Positions 35,618 through 43,642 of a DNA stretch of 56,863 nt are shown piece by piece (positions within the stretch are counted from its first letter, which is position 1; each line of letters opens with the position of its first letter). The position numbers and the translations under genes were made by a program. Source of the stretch: Nitrospirota bacterium (GTDB taxonomy: Bacteria > Nitrospirota_A > Leptospirillia > Leptospirillales > Leptospirillaceae); the NCBI GenBank assembly GCA_027335985.1, contig DAHWGX010000021.1, forward strand, positions 1 to 56,863, read 5' to 3'. The notes under the pieces were generated by a model. It had not been told where the DNA came from and did not search any database. It was given only the letters and a program-made list of their open reading frames with translations.

Positions 35618-37006
35618 ATGCCGTTCCGATCGATCTGGCCCTCCCGGAAAACATGGGTCCCCGACTCCGCCTCTCCGCAAGCCTCGCTTCTTGGGCTCCT
35701 CGAGCATCCTGAAATCCCTTCCGTCATTCTCTCCGGACCGGCAGGGTCTGGAAAAACCACGCTGACGGCCTCCTTTTTGATGGCCTCCATAGCCCGGGGA
35801 CTCTCGGTCGCGATCACTGCCCCGACCCACAAGGCCCTCCGGGTCCTGCGGGAGGCCACGGGGCATCGGGGGTTGCCCGCCTCCCCCCTTCTCTTCACCA
35901 CCCTTCACTCTCTGCTGGGTCTCCGGCTATCCGAAAACGAGGACGGATCCTTTTCGATCACACCCGGCCCTGCCCCGGATCTCTCACTCTTCGACTGGAT
36001 CATCGTCGACGAATGCTCCCTCGTGGGTGCCGACCTTCTCCATTCGCTCGATACGGCCAGGGGAACGGCCCGGATTCTGTTCGTCGGCGACCCCTATCAG
36101 CTTCCTCCGGTGGATTCCATCCACCTCGAGACACCGCCGGTCTTTTCGCGCCCCTATCCCATCCTCTCCCTCGACCGGGTCCATCGCCAGACCGGGGATC
36201 ATCCCGTTCATCTTCTGACCCAGAGCCTCTTGAGCTGGAAACCCGAGGAGGGTCGCCCGACGCCCTTTTCCCTCTTCAAGAATCTCGAGGATCTTGTCCC
36301 GGAAGACAGCTCCCATCCCGGAAAACTTCTCTGGATCCCGGGAGGAAGCGGAGAGGCGGTTCGATGGGCCTCAAACCTGGGAAAAAACGGCGACAACATC
36401 CGCATCCTGGCTTACACGAATCGGCGGGTCGAACATTACAACACGCTTCTTTATCATCAGGAGTACGGAACGCTCTCCACCCCCTTCGCGCCCCATGAAC
36501 AGACTCTTTTGAATGAAACAACGGGGGTCAAGACCTCGGATGGGGACCTCAGAGTTTTGCCGGCGGGGGAGACACTGACGGTCCTCGAGATATTTCCCGA
36601 AAGGCACCCCGACTATCCGGAGATTCCAGCTCACAGGGTCTTTCTCGAGGATGAAACGGGAGGGGATTTTTCTGTGCTGGTCCCCGATGACGGGGTGCTC
36701 CATCAGAGGACGGTCGACGATCATTTTCGGGAAATCCGGAGATTGAAAGCGGAGGGTGTGGCTGGACGGAAGGAGATCGCCGCCCTTTCCAGAAGGACCT
36801 GGAGCCTGAAGAGGGCCTTCGCACCATTGAGACACGGGTACGCTACGACAGTCTTCAAGGCCCAGGGAAGCACTTTTGATTCGGTGATCGTCGACTGGAC
36901 GGATCTCAACCGGTTCCGGGAGGACAGGGCTTTCGTCCGGGCCCTCTATGTCGCGGCGACCCGGCCCCGGTTCCGCCTTCTTTTTTCGGGTCCGTCCCGC
37001 AACTGA
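35618..37006 (+). CDS. Dda/RecD-like SF1B DNA helicase
   Basis: 462 residues with Walker A GPAGSGKTT (40-48), Walker B VDECSLVG, the Q-like loop GDPYQLPPV, motif IV-type AYTNRRVEHYN and the C-terminal GYATTVFKAQGSTFD that binds ATP and DNA. Domain order matches phage T4 Dda and the viral-type UvrD_C2 C-terminus. Start ATG at 35618, ten bases after the amidotransferase stop; the ribosome-binding site is poor. A role in DNA repair or replication-fork handling is likely. The last 61 bases overlap an XRE gene on the other strand. Confidence 0.82.
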   Translation: MPFRSIWPSRKTWVPDSASPQASLLGLLEHPEIPSVILSGPAGSGKTTLTASFLMASIARGLSVAITAPTHKALRVLREATGHRGLPASPLLFTTLHSLLGLRLSENEDGSFSITPGPAPDLSLFDWIIVDECSLVGADLLHSLDTARGTARILFVGDPYQLPPVDSIHLETPPVFSRPYPILSLDRVHRQTGDHPVHLLTQSLLSWKPEEGRPTPFSLFKNLEDLVPEDSSHPGKLLWIPGGSGEAVRWASNLGKNGDNIRILAYTNRRVEHYNTLLYHQEYGTLSTPFAPHEQTLLNETTGVKTSDGDLRVLPAGETLTVLEIFPERHPDYPEIPAHRVFLEDETGGDFSVLVPDDGVLHQRTVDDHFREIRRLKAEGVAGRKEIAALSRRTWSLKRAFAPLRHGYATTVFKAQGSTFDSVIVDWTDLNRFREDRAFVRALYVAATRPRFRLLFSGPSRN

Positions 37007-37197
37007 GATCCGGAAGGCCTGCTTTCCAGCCCCAGCGCCACCAAAACCCTTTTCTCGATCCAGGGGACCTCGCGGCGTCCATTCAGGATGAGACTCAGGT
37101 ACGCCTGCGACACGCCAATCCGGACAGACAGATCACCTTGGGTCCATCCTCTCCGTATCAGCGCGATCTTCACTTCCTTGACCGTTTCCTCGTCCAA
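36946..37197 (-). CDS. XRE-family helix-turn-helix protein
   Basis: 83 residues, with a Cro/C1-type helix-turn-helix (about residues 13-48: WTQGDLSVRIGVSQAYLSLI). The C-terminal 25 residues are very basic. TTG start. Transcribed away from another XRE gene at 37264, with a palindrome between them. Its 3' part overlaps the helicase end by 61 bases in antisense orientation. A control element for the pair or for neighbouring genes is likely. Confidence 0.65.
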   Translation of the reverse strand: MDEETVKEVKIALIRRGWTQGDLSVRIGVSQAYLSLILNGRREVPWIEKRVLVALGLESRPSGSQLRDGPEKRRRNRGRVAAT

Positions 37198-37238
37198 CTT
37201 CTATAATCCGCTGAAGGGTTTTTAGATATAAAAACAAA

Positions 37239-37252
37239 CTTATACCTATAAG
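37239..37252. promoter_or_regulatory. Palindromic operator between divergent XRE genes
   Basis: CTTATACCTATAAG is a perfect 6-2-6 inverted repeat in the 66-base AT-rich spacer between two divergent XRE regulator genes, 12 bases before the right-hand start. It suits binding by either regulator. Confidence 0.6.
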
Positions 37253-37263
37253 GCATTTCAGCG

Positions 37264-37638
37264 TTGAATATAAACCAGATAGGACTCGAGGTCAACTGGG
37301 ACACGAAGGCAACGGGCCAGCGCATCCGGGGGATACGAGGAAATCTTTCCCAGCGTGAATTCGCAGGGAAAATCGGGGTCACACAGGTGGAGGTATCCCG
37401 GTATGAACGGGGGATGCGCACACCCCCCGTCGAAATCCTTCTGAAGCTGTCGGTCCTCGGAAATGTCTCCGTCGACTATCTGTTGCAGGGCCAGGGGAAG
37501 GAGGCTTCTTCCGCCGCCGAGCCCACCGAATCCTATGAAAGGACCACCGAAATGCTCTGGATGGGCAATCTTGCCAAGCCGGATCAGAGTCTCCTGAGAC
37601 GGCTCGCAAAACGGCTTTCCGAATCCTCCGCTCCCTGA
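37264..37638 (+). CDS. XRE-family transcriptional regulator
   Basis: 124 residues with a helix-turn-helix at about 18-70 (LSQREFAGKIGVTQVEVSRYERGMRTPP), the usual phage-repressor-like layout, plus a Ser/Ala-rich linker and a helical tail. TTG start; AAGG lies nine bases upstream. It ends 14 bases before the convergent sat gene. The partner XRE gene is divergent. Target unknown. Confidence 0.8.
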   Translation: MNINQIGLEVNWDTKATGQRIRGIRGNLSQREFAGKIGVTQVEVSRYERGMRTPPVEILLKLSVLGNVSVDYLLQGQGKEASSAAEPTESYERTTEMLWMGNLAKPDQSLLRRLAKRLSESSAP

Positions 37639-37651
37639 CCGCATCCCTTCT

Positions 37652-38848
37652 TTAGCGCACTCGTTCGGCCGACACCGGCACCTGCTCCTCTTTTTTCCTG
37701 TAATGACCGATCAGAACCGCAGCGACTTCCGGCCGCGTCATTTCGGGAGGAGGAGGCGATCCCTCCCGGAGCATCTGGCGAACCCGGGTTCCGGACAGAA
37801 GAACGTGTGATTTTTCATCGTGTCCGCAGGTCTTGTGGGAGACCATCCCTTCACACGTCCGGCAATAATAGGCGGTGTCGAAGAAGATGGGAATGATCCC
37901 CAGTTCGTCGAAGGAGAACTGCCTCAGGAGGGCATGGGCCTCGAAGGGACCATAGTAGCTTCCGACTCCGGCGTGATCCCGCCCGACGATGAAATGGGTG
38001 CATCCGTAGTTCTTTCGGACCAGGGCGTGAAACAGGGCCTCCCTCGGGCCGGCATACCGCATGGCACCGGGAAAAACTCCGAGCACGACCCTGGTCTTCG
38101 GATAGTAGCGTTCGAGCAGGACCTGGTAGCAGTCCATTCGCACCTTTGCAGGGACATCGTCCTCTTTGGTTTCTCCGACCAGGGGATGGAGGAAGAGGCC
38201 ATCGACAATCTCGAGCGAGCATTTCTGAATGTATTCATGAGCGCGATGGATGGGATTCCGGGTCTGGAATCCAACGACGGTCTGCCACCCCAGCTCCTCG
38301 AAAAGACCCCGGGAGGCGGTGGGGGTGAGATGAAATTCCGAAAAGGGCCCTTCCGCCCAATCGTCGAAGACGCTGACTTTTCCGCCCACGGCATAGGGGG
38401 TACCAAGCCGTTCGAGCGCCGCCACACCCGGGTGCGCCGGATCGGTGGTCTTGTAGACCTCCCGGGCCTCCCAGGAAAGGTCGCGGCGAAAAAGATCGGA
38501 GACCGTCAGGATTCCCAGAAGCCGGTCGTCGCCGTCCACGAGGCGCACCACCTCACCGATCCGGAGGGATCGGAATTCTTTTTCGGGAACGGGAAGAACG
38601 ATCGGAAGGGGAAAGACAAGACCGTCGGGGAGACGCATGCGCTCCACCACGGAATGATAGGTTTTTTCATCCATGAATCCGTCGAGGGGGCTTACCGCAC
38701 CGACCGCGATCAACCCCAGGTCGGATATTTCCCGGGCAGTGAGGCGTATGGACGGCCGGCTGGCGTAGGCCCGGACCATTTCCGGACGGGCGGATCGCGA
38801 GACGGTCGAGGTGACGAGCCGTCCTCCGTGAGGAACTGAAAGAAACAT
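37652..38848 (-). CDS. sat: Sulfate adenylyltransferase (ATP sulfurylase)
   Basis: 398-residue homo-oligomeric ATP sulfurylase that interconverts sulfate plus ATP and APS plus pyrophosphate. Active-site motifs QTRNPIHRAHE (195-205) and GRDHAGVGS (about 292-300) are intact, and a Cys-rich zinc loop CRTCEGMVSHKTCGH lies near the C-terminus. No APS-kinase domain is attached. It is the Sat/MET3 type, unlike the CysDN type. It is last in an aprA-aprB-sat operon, 32 bases after aprB. The ATG follows AAGGAG. Confidence 0.95.
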   Translation of the reverse strand: MFLSVPHGGRLVTSTVSRSARPEMVRAYASRPSIRLTAREISDLGLIAVGAVSPLDGFMDEKTYHSVVERMRLPDGLVFPLPIVLPVPEKEFRSLRIGEVVRLVDGDDRLLGILTVSDLFRRDLSWEAREVYKTTDPAHPGVAALERLGTPYAVGGKVSVFDDWAEGPFSEFHLTPTASRGLFEELGWQTVVGFQTRNPIHRAHEYIQKCSLEIVDGLFLHPLVGETKEDDVPAKVRMDCYQVLLERYYPKTRVVLGVFPGAMRYAGPREALFHALVRKNYGCTHFIVGRDHAGVGSYYGPFEAHALLRQFSFDELGIIPIFFDTAYYCRTCEGMVSHKTCGHDEKSHVLLSGTRVRQMLREGSPPPPEMTRPEVAAVLIGHYRKKEEQVPVSAERVR

Positions 38849-38880
38849 CGCTTCTCCTTATTATTGGATTGGGGGTGAAC

Positions 38881-39228
38881 TCAGGGCTCTGTCTCGAGAA
38901 GCTCTTCAGGAACCCGGGTGGCAAGCTCGAAGGTCTGGTCGGCTTCTCCCGCGACCGAGAGCGTCCACCGGATCGACTCCCGCCTGAGCTTCGGCACGAG
39001 CCTCGCCTCGCGTCCGGCCAGCTCGTACGGAAGGACGATATCGATGGCCCCCACCGGACACATCTTGACGCAGGCATAGCAGTCCCAACAGTCGGCCTGC
39101 TCCCGCATCACCGCGAGAGATCCTGCCTGATCCATACGGATCAGGTTTCCCGGACAGGCCACCACGCACCGGGCCTCCGGCAATTTCTTGCATCCATGAC
39201 ACAGACTGTCGCTGACGGCGATACCCAT
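38881..39228 (-). CDS. aprB: Adenylylsulfate reductase beta subunit AprB (short form)
   Basis: 115-residue iron-sulfur subunit with two [4Fe-4S] ferredoxin motifs: C10, C13, C21, C25 and C47, C50, C53, C57 (CWDCYACVKMCPVGA). The sequence closely follows AprB until about residue 90, then stops; dissimilatory AprB proteins extend by a 40-residue tail that wraps round the alpha subunit. That tail is missing here. AprB passes electrons to the FAD of AprA. Located 38 bases after aprA. Confidence 0.9.
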   Translation of the reverse strand: MGIAVSDSLCHGCKKLPEARCVVACPGNLIRMDQAGSLAVMREQADCWDCYACVKMCPVGAIDIVLPYELAGREARLVPKLRRESIRWTLSVAGEADQTFELATRVPEELLETEP

Positions 39229-39266
39229 TTCACTCCCTTTCCTTGACGAACGGTCCCAAGAACGGC

Positions 39267-41015
39267 TCAGACACCCTGTAGGCTCCTCTCCTCATCCGGC
39301 ACACCGGGTTCCCTCCACGCGATCTCCTCACCCTCGAGCGTTCGGTGGATGATCCGGACTTCTCCCGACGGCAGCGCCACGGAGTTGATGAAGTGCTCAT
39401 AACGGAGATCGCTCTCGGGATAATCCTGGCGGCTCTGAAATCCGGGCCACCGGGTCTCCTTCCGGGCCAGAAGATGGGCCACGAGGACCTGGGCCACATC
39501 CACCCTGTCGGCGACTTCGTGGGCCAGCATCAGCGCATGCTCATCCTCCGCCCTGATCCGGGGGAGGTCATCGACCAGCTCGGACAGCTTTTGACGGGCC
39601 ATGACAAGGGCGGCTTCGTTCATGGCGTAAGACGTCCGGATTCCTCCAGCGTACTCGTCCATGACCTTCTGAAGTCTCGCCTCGGCCTCGTCGGGACGGA
39701 TACGGTTCGAATCCCCGGGCGTCCCTCCTGTCCAGCGGAAGGTCCGCTCCCTTTCCCTGGCAACCTCCTCCATGTCGGGGGAGAGGATGGCCTTCGACTC
39801 CTCCCGGATTTCCCGGGCCGCGGCGCGGGCCGCGATCGCCCCCTCGGCAAAGCACCCGCTCACGAATTTATAGGGGGCCCCTCCCGCCACATCTCCTGCC
39901 GCAAAGAGGTTATCGAGCGTCGTCCTCCGGTCCACATCGACCCAGTAGCCGGCCTGGCAATGACCTCCGACCAGATAGGGTTCCGTTCCGCAGATCTCGA
40001 CCGGCTGCGCCGTGAGGTCGATGCGGTTGGCCGCCCAGTAGAGAACCGTGTTGGGATACATGTCCAGGTAGGCCTCGTACAACCGCTTGAGGTCTCCCTT
40101 GGTCAGATGACGGGTATCCATGAAGCAGGGTCCGTTTCCGGCGGCGATCTCGCGGAGCGGGCCCTCGAGGCGTAGCGGCGTCGGTGCGCCCTCCCCTCCG
40201 GATTCAGCCCAACGGATCTTCATGAACTCCTCCCCCTTCGAATTGACCTGGGGAGCGCGGAAACCCAGCGCAAGCGTTCCAGTGGGAGCGATCGTATCCT
40301 TGGTCCTGAGCGCGATGAAGCGATGTTCGAAGCTCGTCATCTCGGCCCCCGCCCGGATCCCGATCGCATATCCCGCCCCGGTGTTGAAGGGAGAATACCA
40401 CATTTTGTGCCGGGCTTGTCCTTCGTTGTTGGGACGGTAGAGACCGGAGGCGCCACCGGTCGCCACCAGGGTTTTCCGGGAGGAGATCACATAGAAGGCT
40501 CCGTCGGCAAGCCCGAATCCGTAGGCTCCGTGGACGGCTTTATCTTTCACGATGAGATCGGTCACGACGACGCGATTCAGGACATCGGCGCCGGATTTTC
40601 TGACCTCACGGGCCAGGATCGGCTTGAGGGATTCTCCGTGGATCTTGATGTTCCACCGACCCCGGGGAGAATATTTTCCGTCGGAATCCTTCACGATGGG
40701 CAGCCCCATCGCCTCGACCGTTTCGACTACCTCACGAAAGAGCTCCGCCTGGGAGCGGACCAGATCTTCCCTGAGAATGCCCATCGCGTCCATCCGAACG
40801 TATTCCACGAAGGAGTCGACCGTTTCTCCGGGGTTGATGTAGGCGTTGATCGCATTCATGCCACCGGCAAGACATCCGGAGCGATCGATATGGGCCTTGT
40901 CCACGACAAGAACCGACTGGTCGGGGTTTTCCCGCCTGGCGATGATGGCGGCATAGCATCCGGCCGTTCCGCCCCCGATAATCAACAGATCCGTCTCGAT
41001 CTTCCTGGTCTCCAT
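39267..41015 (-). CDS. aprA: Adenylylsulfate reductase alpha subunit AprA
   Basis: 582-residue FAD flavoprotein of the fumarate reductase/AprA superfamily that reduces APS to sulfite and AMP, or runs in reverse in sulfite oxidation. GGGTAGCYAA (14-23) is the FAD site, and SGCLAGGMNAINAY, FMDTRHL, and GGHCQAGYWVDVDRRTTLDNLFAAGDVAGGAPYK are typical AprA elements (the last shown only as the conserved region at about 354-383). It is shorter than dissimilatory AprA (about 620-660). First gene of aprA-aprB-sat; no qmo, aprM or dsrAB in view. Physiological direction, assimilatory or sulfite-oxidising, cannot be settled here. Confidence 0.85.
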   Translation of the reverse strand: METRKIETDLLIIGGGTAGCYAAIIARRENPDQSVLVVDKAHIDRSGCLAGGMNAINAYINPGETVDSFVEYVRMDAMGILREDLVRSQAELFREVVETVEAMGLPIVKDSDGKYSPRGRWNIKIHGESLKPILAREVRKSGADVLNRVVVTDLIVKDKAVHGAYGFGLADGAFYVISSRKTLVATGGASGLYRPNNEGQARHKMWYSPFNTGAGYAIGIRAGAEMTSFEHRFIALRTKDTIAPTGTLALGFRAPQVNSKGEEFMKIRWAESGGEGAPTPLRLEGPLREIAAGNGPCFMDTRHLTKGDLKRLYEAYLDMYPNTVLYWAANRIDLTAQPVEICGTEPYLVGGHCQAGYWVDVDRRTTLDNLFAAGDVAGGAPYKFVSGCFAEGAIAARAAAREIREESKAILSPDMEEVARERERTFRWTGGTPGDSNRIRPDEAEARLQKVMDEYAGGIRTSYAMNEAALVMARQKLSELVDDLPRIRAEDEHALMLAHEVADRVDVAQVLVAHLLARKETRWPGFQSRQDYPESDLRYEHFINSVALPSGEVRIIHRTLEGEEIAWREPGVPDEERSLQGV

Positions 41016-41053
41016 GATGCCTCCTTTATTATTTAATATATTACTAATAAAAT

Positions 41054-41082
41054 AACATATAATAAAAAGGGGGGCTTGTCAA
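41054..41082 (-). promoter_or_regulatory. Promoter of aprA-aprB-sat
   Basis: On the minus strand, TTGACA (41077-41082), a 17-base spacer with a C-run, and TATGTT (41054-41059). The leader between it and the aprA start is exceptionally AT-rich and includes TTATTA-N13-TAATAA, a possible operator. Confidence 0.75.
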
Positions 41083-41184
41083 GAGACGCGAAAAAAGCAA
41101 TGGGGGTCGAGAGGTCCTCTTTGAGAAAAAGGGTCCCTGCATATGGCGTCGGGAAAGAAATAGTATAGAGGGGATCGGATCGAG

Positions 41185-41229
41185 GGAAAAAAAGAAAAAA
41201 CCTGAAGGAGAGATGGACTCTCCTTCAGG
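41185..41229 (-). terminator. Intrinsic terminator of the 39-residue membrane protein gene
   Basis: CCTGAAGGAGAG and CTCTCCTTCAGG form a 12-pair stem with a five-base loop (41201-41229). On the minus strand a T-rich tract (41185-41200) follows at once. Confidence 0.92.
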
Positions 41230-41255
41230 CCTGAGGATTCAAAAAAGGGAAAAAG

Positions 41256-41375
41256 CTACTTGGTCTTGGTCGAGGTCGCGTATCCCCACGCAAAGATGAC
41301 GGCGACAATCGCGAGAAAGCCCATCCAGCCCATGAGACTAGGATTGGAACCCACCAACTTGTGAGCATCGTACAT
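41256..41375 (-). CDS. 39-residue single-helix membrane protein, independently transcribed
   Basis: ATG at 41375 after AAGGGGG. The 39 residues contain a short polar start (MYDAHKLVGSNPSLMG), one hydrophobic helix (about 17-31) and a Thr/Lys tail (ATSTKTK). The gene has its own near-perfect sigma-70 promoter and a 12-pair terminator, so it is a deliberate single-gene unit and probably well expressed. No family recognised. Small one-helix subunits of respiratory oxidases or regulators of transporters have this size, but this is a guess. Confidence 0.7.
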   Translation of the reverse strand: MYDAHKLVGSNPSLMGWMGFLAIVAVIFAWGYATSTKTK

Positions 41376-41693
41376 TTTTGGCCCCCTTGCTCAGTTCCAG
41401 GAAAATAGTTTATGATGAGAACGTCAACGCATACCCAATATAGGCAGTAAGCGTCCACTTGTCAAGAACCGATCGATCCATTTCCCCTCCCGTCGCCGCA
41501 ATCAAGACAGATGCGATGGGCGAGGCTTTCCGCCGAATCCGGTTCCGCTCCCTGCGGGAGTGGCCAAGACGGGACCTCGGTGGGGAGCCAACCCAGGAGC
41601 GATGCATCAGAACCTATTCCCTTTCCCCGGACCGCGGACACTCGCTGTTAGGGGTCCTGTTCTTCCTATCCCCCTCTCCAGGATTCCGGAACG
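41376..41693. other. Intergenic region before the CNNM gene
   Basis: Contains the promoter of the 39-residue protein (41437-41465, minus strand). An open frame at 41459-41713 on the plus strand has no ribosome-binding site and overlaps the CNNM start; I do not regard it as a gene. Nothing else was recognised. Confidence 0.5.
41437..41465 (-). promoter_or_regulatory. Strong promoter of the 39-residue protein
   Basis: On the minus strand TTGACA (41460-41465), exactly 17 bases, then TATATT (41437-41442). This is one of the best sigma-70 matches in the window. Leader to the ATG is about 55 bases. Confidence 0.85.
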
Positions 41694-43049
41694 ATGACCC
41701 CCCTCTGGATTGATGCGCTCGCCATAGCCGTCCTTGTCCTCTTCAATGCGATCCTCGCTGCGGCAGAGTTGTCGATCATCTCCCTCAGGCTGTCCCGTGT
41801 CCAGCAACTTTCCGGGACCGGAACCCCCGAAAGCCGGGCCCTCCTCAAACTCCGCAAAGAGCCGGAACAGTTCGTTGCCACGGTCCAGGTCATGATGACC
41901 CTCTCCACCGGCCTCGCTTCCGGGGCGACAGGAACCGTCTCCTACGAAAAGCTCAAACCGATTCTCGCGATGTTCATCGACCTGAAAGAACATCACGTCG
42001 TGCTTCCTCTTTCCGTCTTTGCCGTGATTCTCCTCCAAGTCTACGGCATGCTCGTACTGGGTGAAATCGTCCCTAAAACGCTCGCCATCCAGAACAACGA
42101 GCGCATCGCCCTCCGCCTCTCCCGACCCGTCCTTCTCCTCTCCGAACTCATCGTGATACCGGTCCGGGTCGTGACGCTGACGAGCCGTCTGATTCTCCGC
42201 CTCCTTCACGTCACCCCCGGCCCTTCTTCATATCCGATCAGTCCGGAGGAACTCGAGCTCCTCCTCAAGGAAGGTGGAGAGCACGGGACCATCAACCGGA
42301 CCGAGCAGGACCTGATCCAGAGCGTCTTCAAGTTCACGGACATCTCGGTCCGCGAGGTGATGGTGCCTCGGGTCAGAATGGTCACCCTTCGCACGACAAT
42401 GGGCCTCTCCGAGATACAGGCGGTCTTCTCGGAACACCGTTATTCCCGGTATCCGGTCCTCCGGGGCGACACCGACGACGTGGTCGGAATCCTCTACTAC
42501 AAGGATCTGGTCGACATCCTGACGGAAAGCTCTCCCTTCCAGATCGAGCGGATCCTCCACAGCCCCTATTTTGTCCCGGAATCCATGAAGGTTCCCCACA
42601 TCCTCAAGGAGATGCAGAAGAGGCGGACACAGATCGCCCTCGTCCTGAATGAGTACGGAGCCCTCGACGGCCTCGTGACGATGGAGGACCTCCTCGAGGA
42701 AATCGTAGGCGAGATCGAGGACGAATCGGACGAGATCGTCAAGCCGGTCGAGCGTCTCCGTGACGGATCCTATCTCGTGGACGCATCCCTTTCGGTGCGC
42801 GACCTGTCGGAGGATTACGGGATCCCGATTCCCGAGGGAGAAGACTACGAAACCCTCGCAGGCTTCGTTCTCTCACAGCTTCAGACGCTTCCCCGCGGGG
42901 GAGAATTTTTCTTCGTCAAGAACATGAAACTGACCGTCGTCGAGATCGACCGTCAACGGGTTGCCCGCGTGAAGGTCGAATTCCTGGACACCCAGGAACC
43001 CTCTCCGGGCCAGACGGTCTCCCGGATCACACACGGAGGTCGCCATTGA
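41694..43049 (+). CDS. CNNM/CorC-family divalent-cation transporter
   Basis: 451 residues. An N-terminal DUF21 (CNNM) transmembrane domain (about 1-190, four helices, with AILAAAELSIISLRLSRVQQL), a CBS pair (about 205-325, including VREVMVPRVRM and YSRYPVLRG) and a C-terminal CorC_HlyC domain (about 345-430). Members transport or regulate Mg2+ and Co2+. A possible role in metal homeostasis fits the efflux operon at 13-18.7 kb. It overlaps the next gene by four bases. Confidence 0.88.
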   Translation: MTPLWIDALAIAVLVLFNAILAAAELSIISLRLSRVQQLSGTGTPESRALLKLRKEPEQFVATVQVMMTLSTGLASGATGTVSYEKLKPILAMFIDLKEHHVVLPLSVFAVILLQVYGMLVLGEIVPKTLAIQNNERIALRLSRPVLLLSELIVIPVRVVTLTSRLILRLLHVTPGPSSYPISPEELELLLKEGGEHGTINRTEQDLIQSVFKFTDISVREVMVPRVRMVTLRTTMGLSEIQAVFSEHRYSRYPVLRGDTDDVVGILYYKDLVDILTESSPFQIERILHSPYFVPESMKVPHILKEMQKRRTQIALVLNEYGALDGLVTMEDLLEEIVGEIEDESDEIVKPVERLRDGSYLVDASLSVRDLSEDYGIPIPEGEDYETLAGFVLSQLQTLPRGGEFFFVKNMKLTVVEIDRQRVARVKVEFLDTQEPSPGQTVSRITHGGRH

Positions 43050-43642
43050 AAAAGCTGTTCGATTCCCCCCTCCTCAAGGTCCTCCGTTCTCCCATAGGAC
43101 TCATGATCGTTGCCGGGCTCGCGGGGGGCGTCTTCGTAGTGGATCTTTTCCGGGGCATCGCGAAGCGGCAGGCCCCTCCGGCCGAAATGGCGACGGGACC
43201 GCTCAACGCCTCCCAGGCGCCCCTCGCCTACTCCGATGCCTACGCGCCCGTTTCCGACAACAAGGTCATCGGCTTCACCGCCGAGAGACTTCTCGAAAAG
43301 GACGGGAAGACCTATATCGACCTTTTGATCCGATTCCACCGGCATCCCGAGTTCAACGATTACCAGGTCGGGGCTTATGAGCCTCCCAGCCTGGTGGACA
43401 AAAACGGGACCCTTCTTCTGGGGACGGCGGAGTTTCCTGCGGACCATCATTTTGTCGGAGGAGACACCTTTCGGACCCTCCTGACCTTCCCAGGAAGGCC
43501 CGCCTCCTACCCTGTGACCCTCTCCCTCTTCGTCGGAGAACGTTTTGCCGGACAGTATCACATGATGTCCGTCTCCCTGACGGGGCTTTCCCCCTCCGCC
43601 CCTCCCCCCCCCAGCAAAGGATCGGCCAAAGGTGACCACTGA
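43046..43642 (+). CDS. Membrane-anchored protein of unknown function
   Basis: 198 residues: one N-terminal helix (about 15-33), a hydrophilic linker and a beta-rich C-terminal region with GKTYIDLLIRFHRHPEF and ASYPVTLSLFVGERFAG, which looks like a periplasmic sandwich domain. TTG start inside the preceding stop (TTGA). The downstream gene begins inside its last 11 bases. The three genes 41694-44654 thus form one translational unit. No family recognised. Confidence 0.65.
   Translation: MKKLFDSPLLKVLRSPIGLMIVAGLAGGVFVVDLFRGIAKRQAPPAEMATGPLNASQAPLAYSDAYAPVSDNKVIGFTAERLLEKDGKTYIDLLIRFHRHPEFNDYQVGAYEPPSLVDKNGTLLLGTAEFPADHHFVGGDTFRTLLTFPGRPASYPVTLSLFVGERFAGQYHMMSVSLTGLSPSAPPPPSKGSAKGDH

Noticed and set aside
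37652..41015. A full dissimilatory sulfate reduction pathway
   Set aside because: Only sat and aprBA are present; dsrAB, qmo and aprM are absent, and AprB lacks its tail.
41459..41713. 84-codon plus-strand frame before the CNNM gene
   Set aside because: No ribosome-binding site; arginine/serine-rich shadow that overlaps the minus-strand promoter and the CNNM start.
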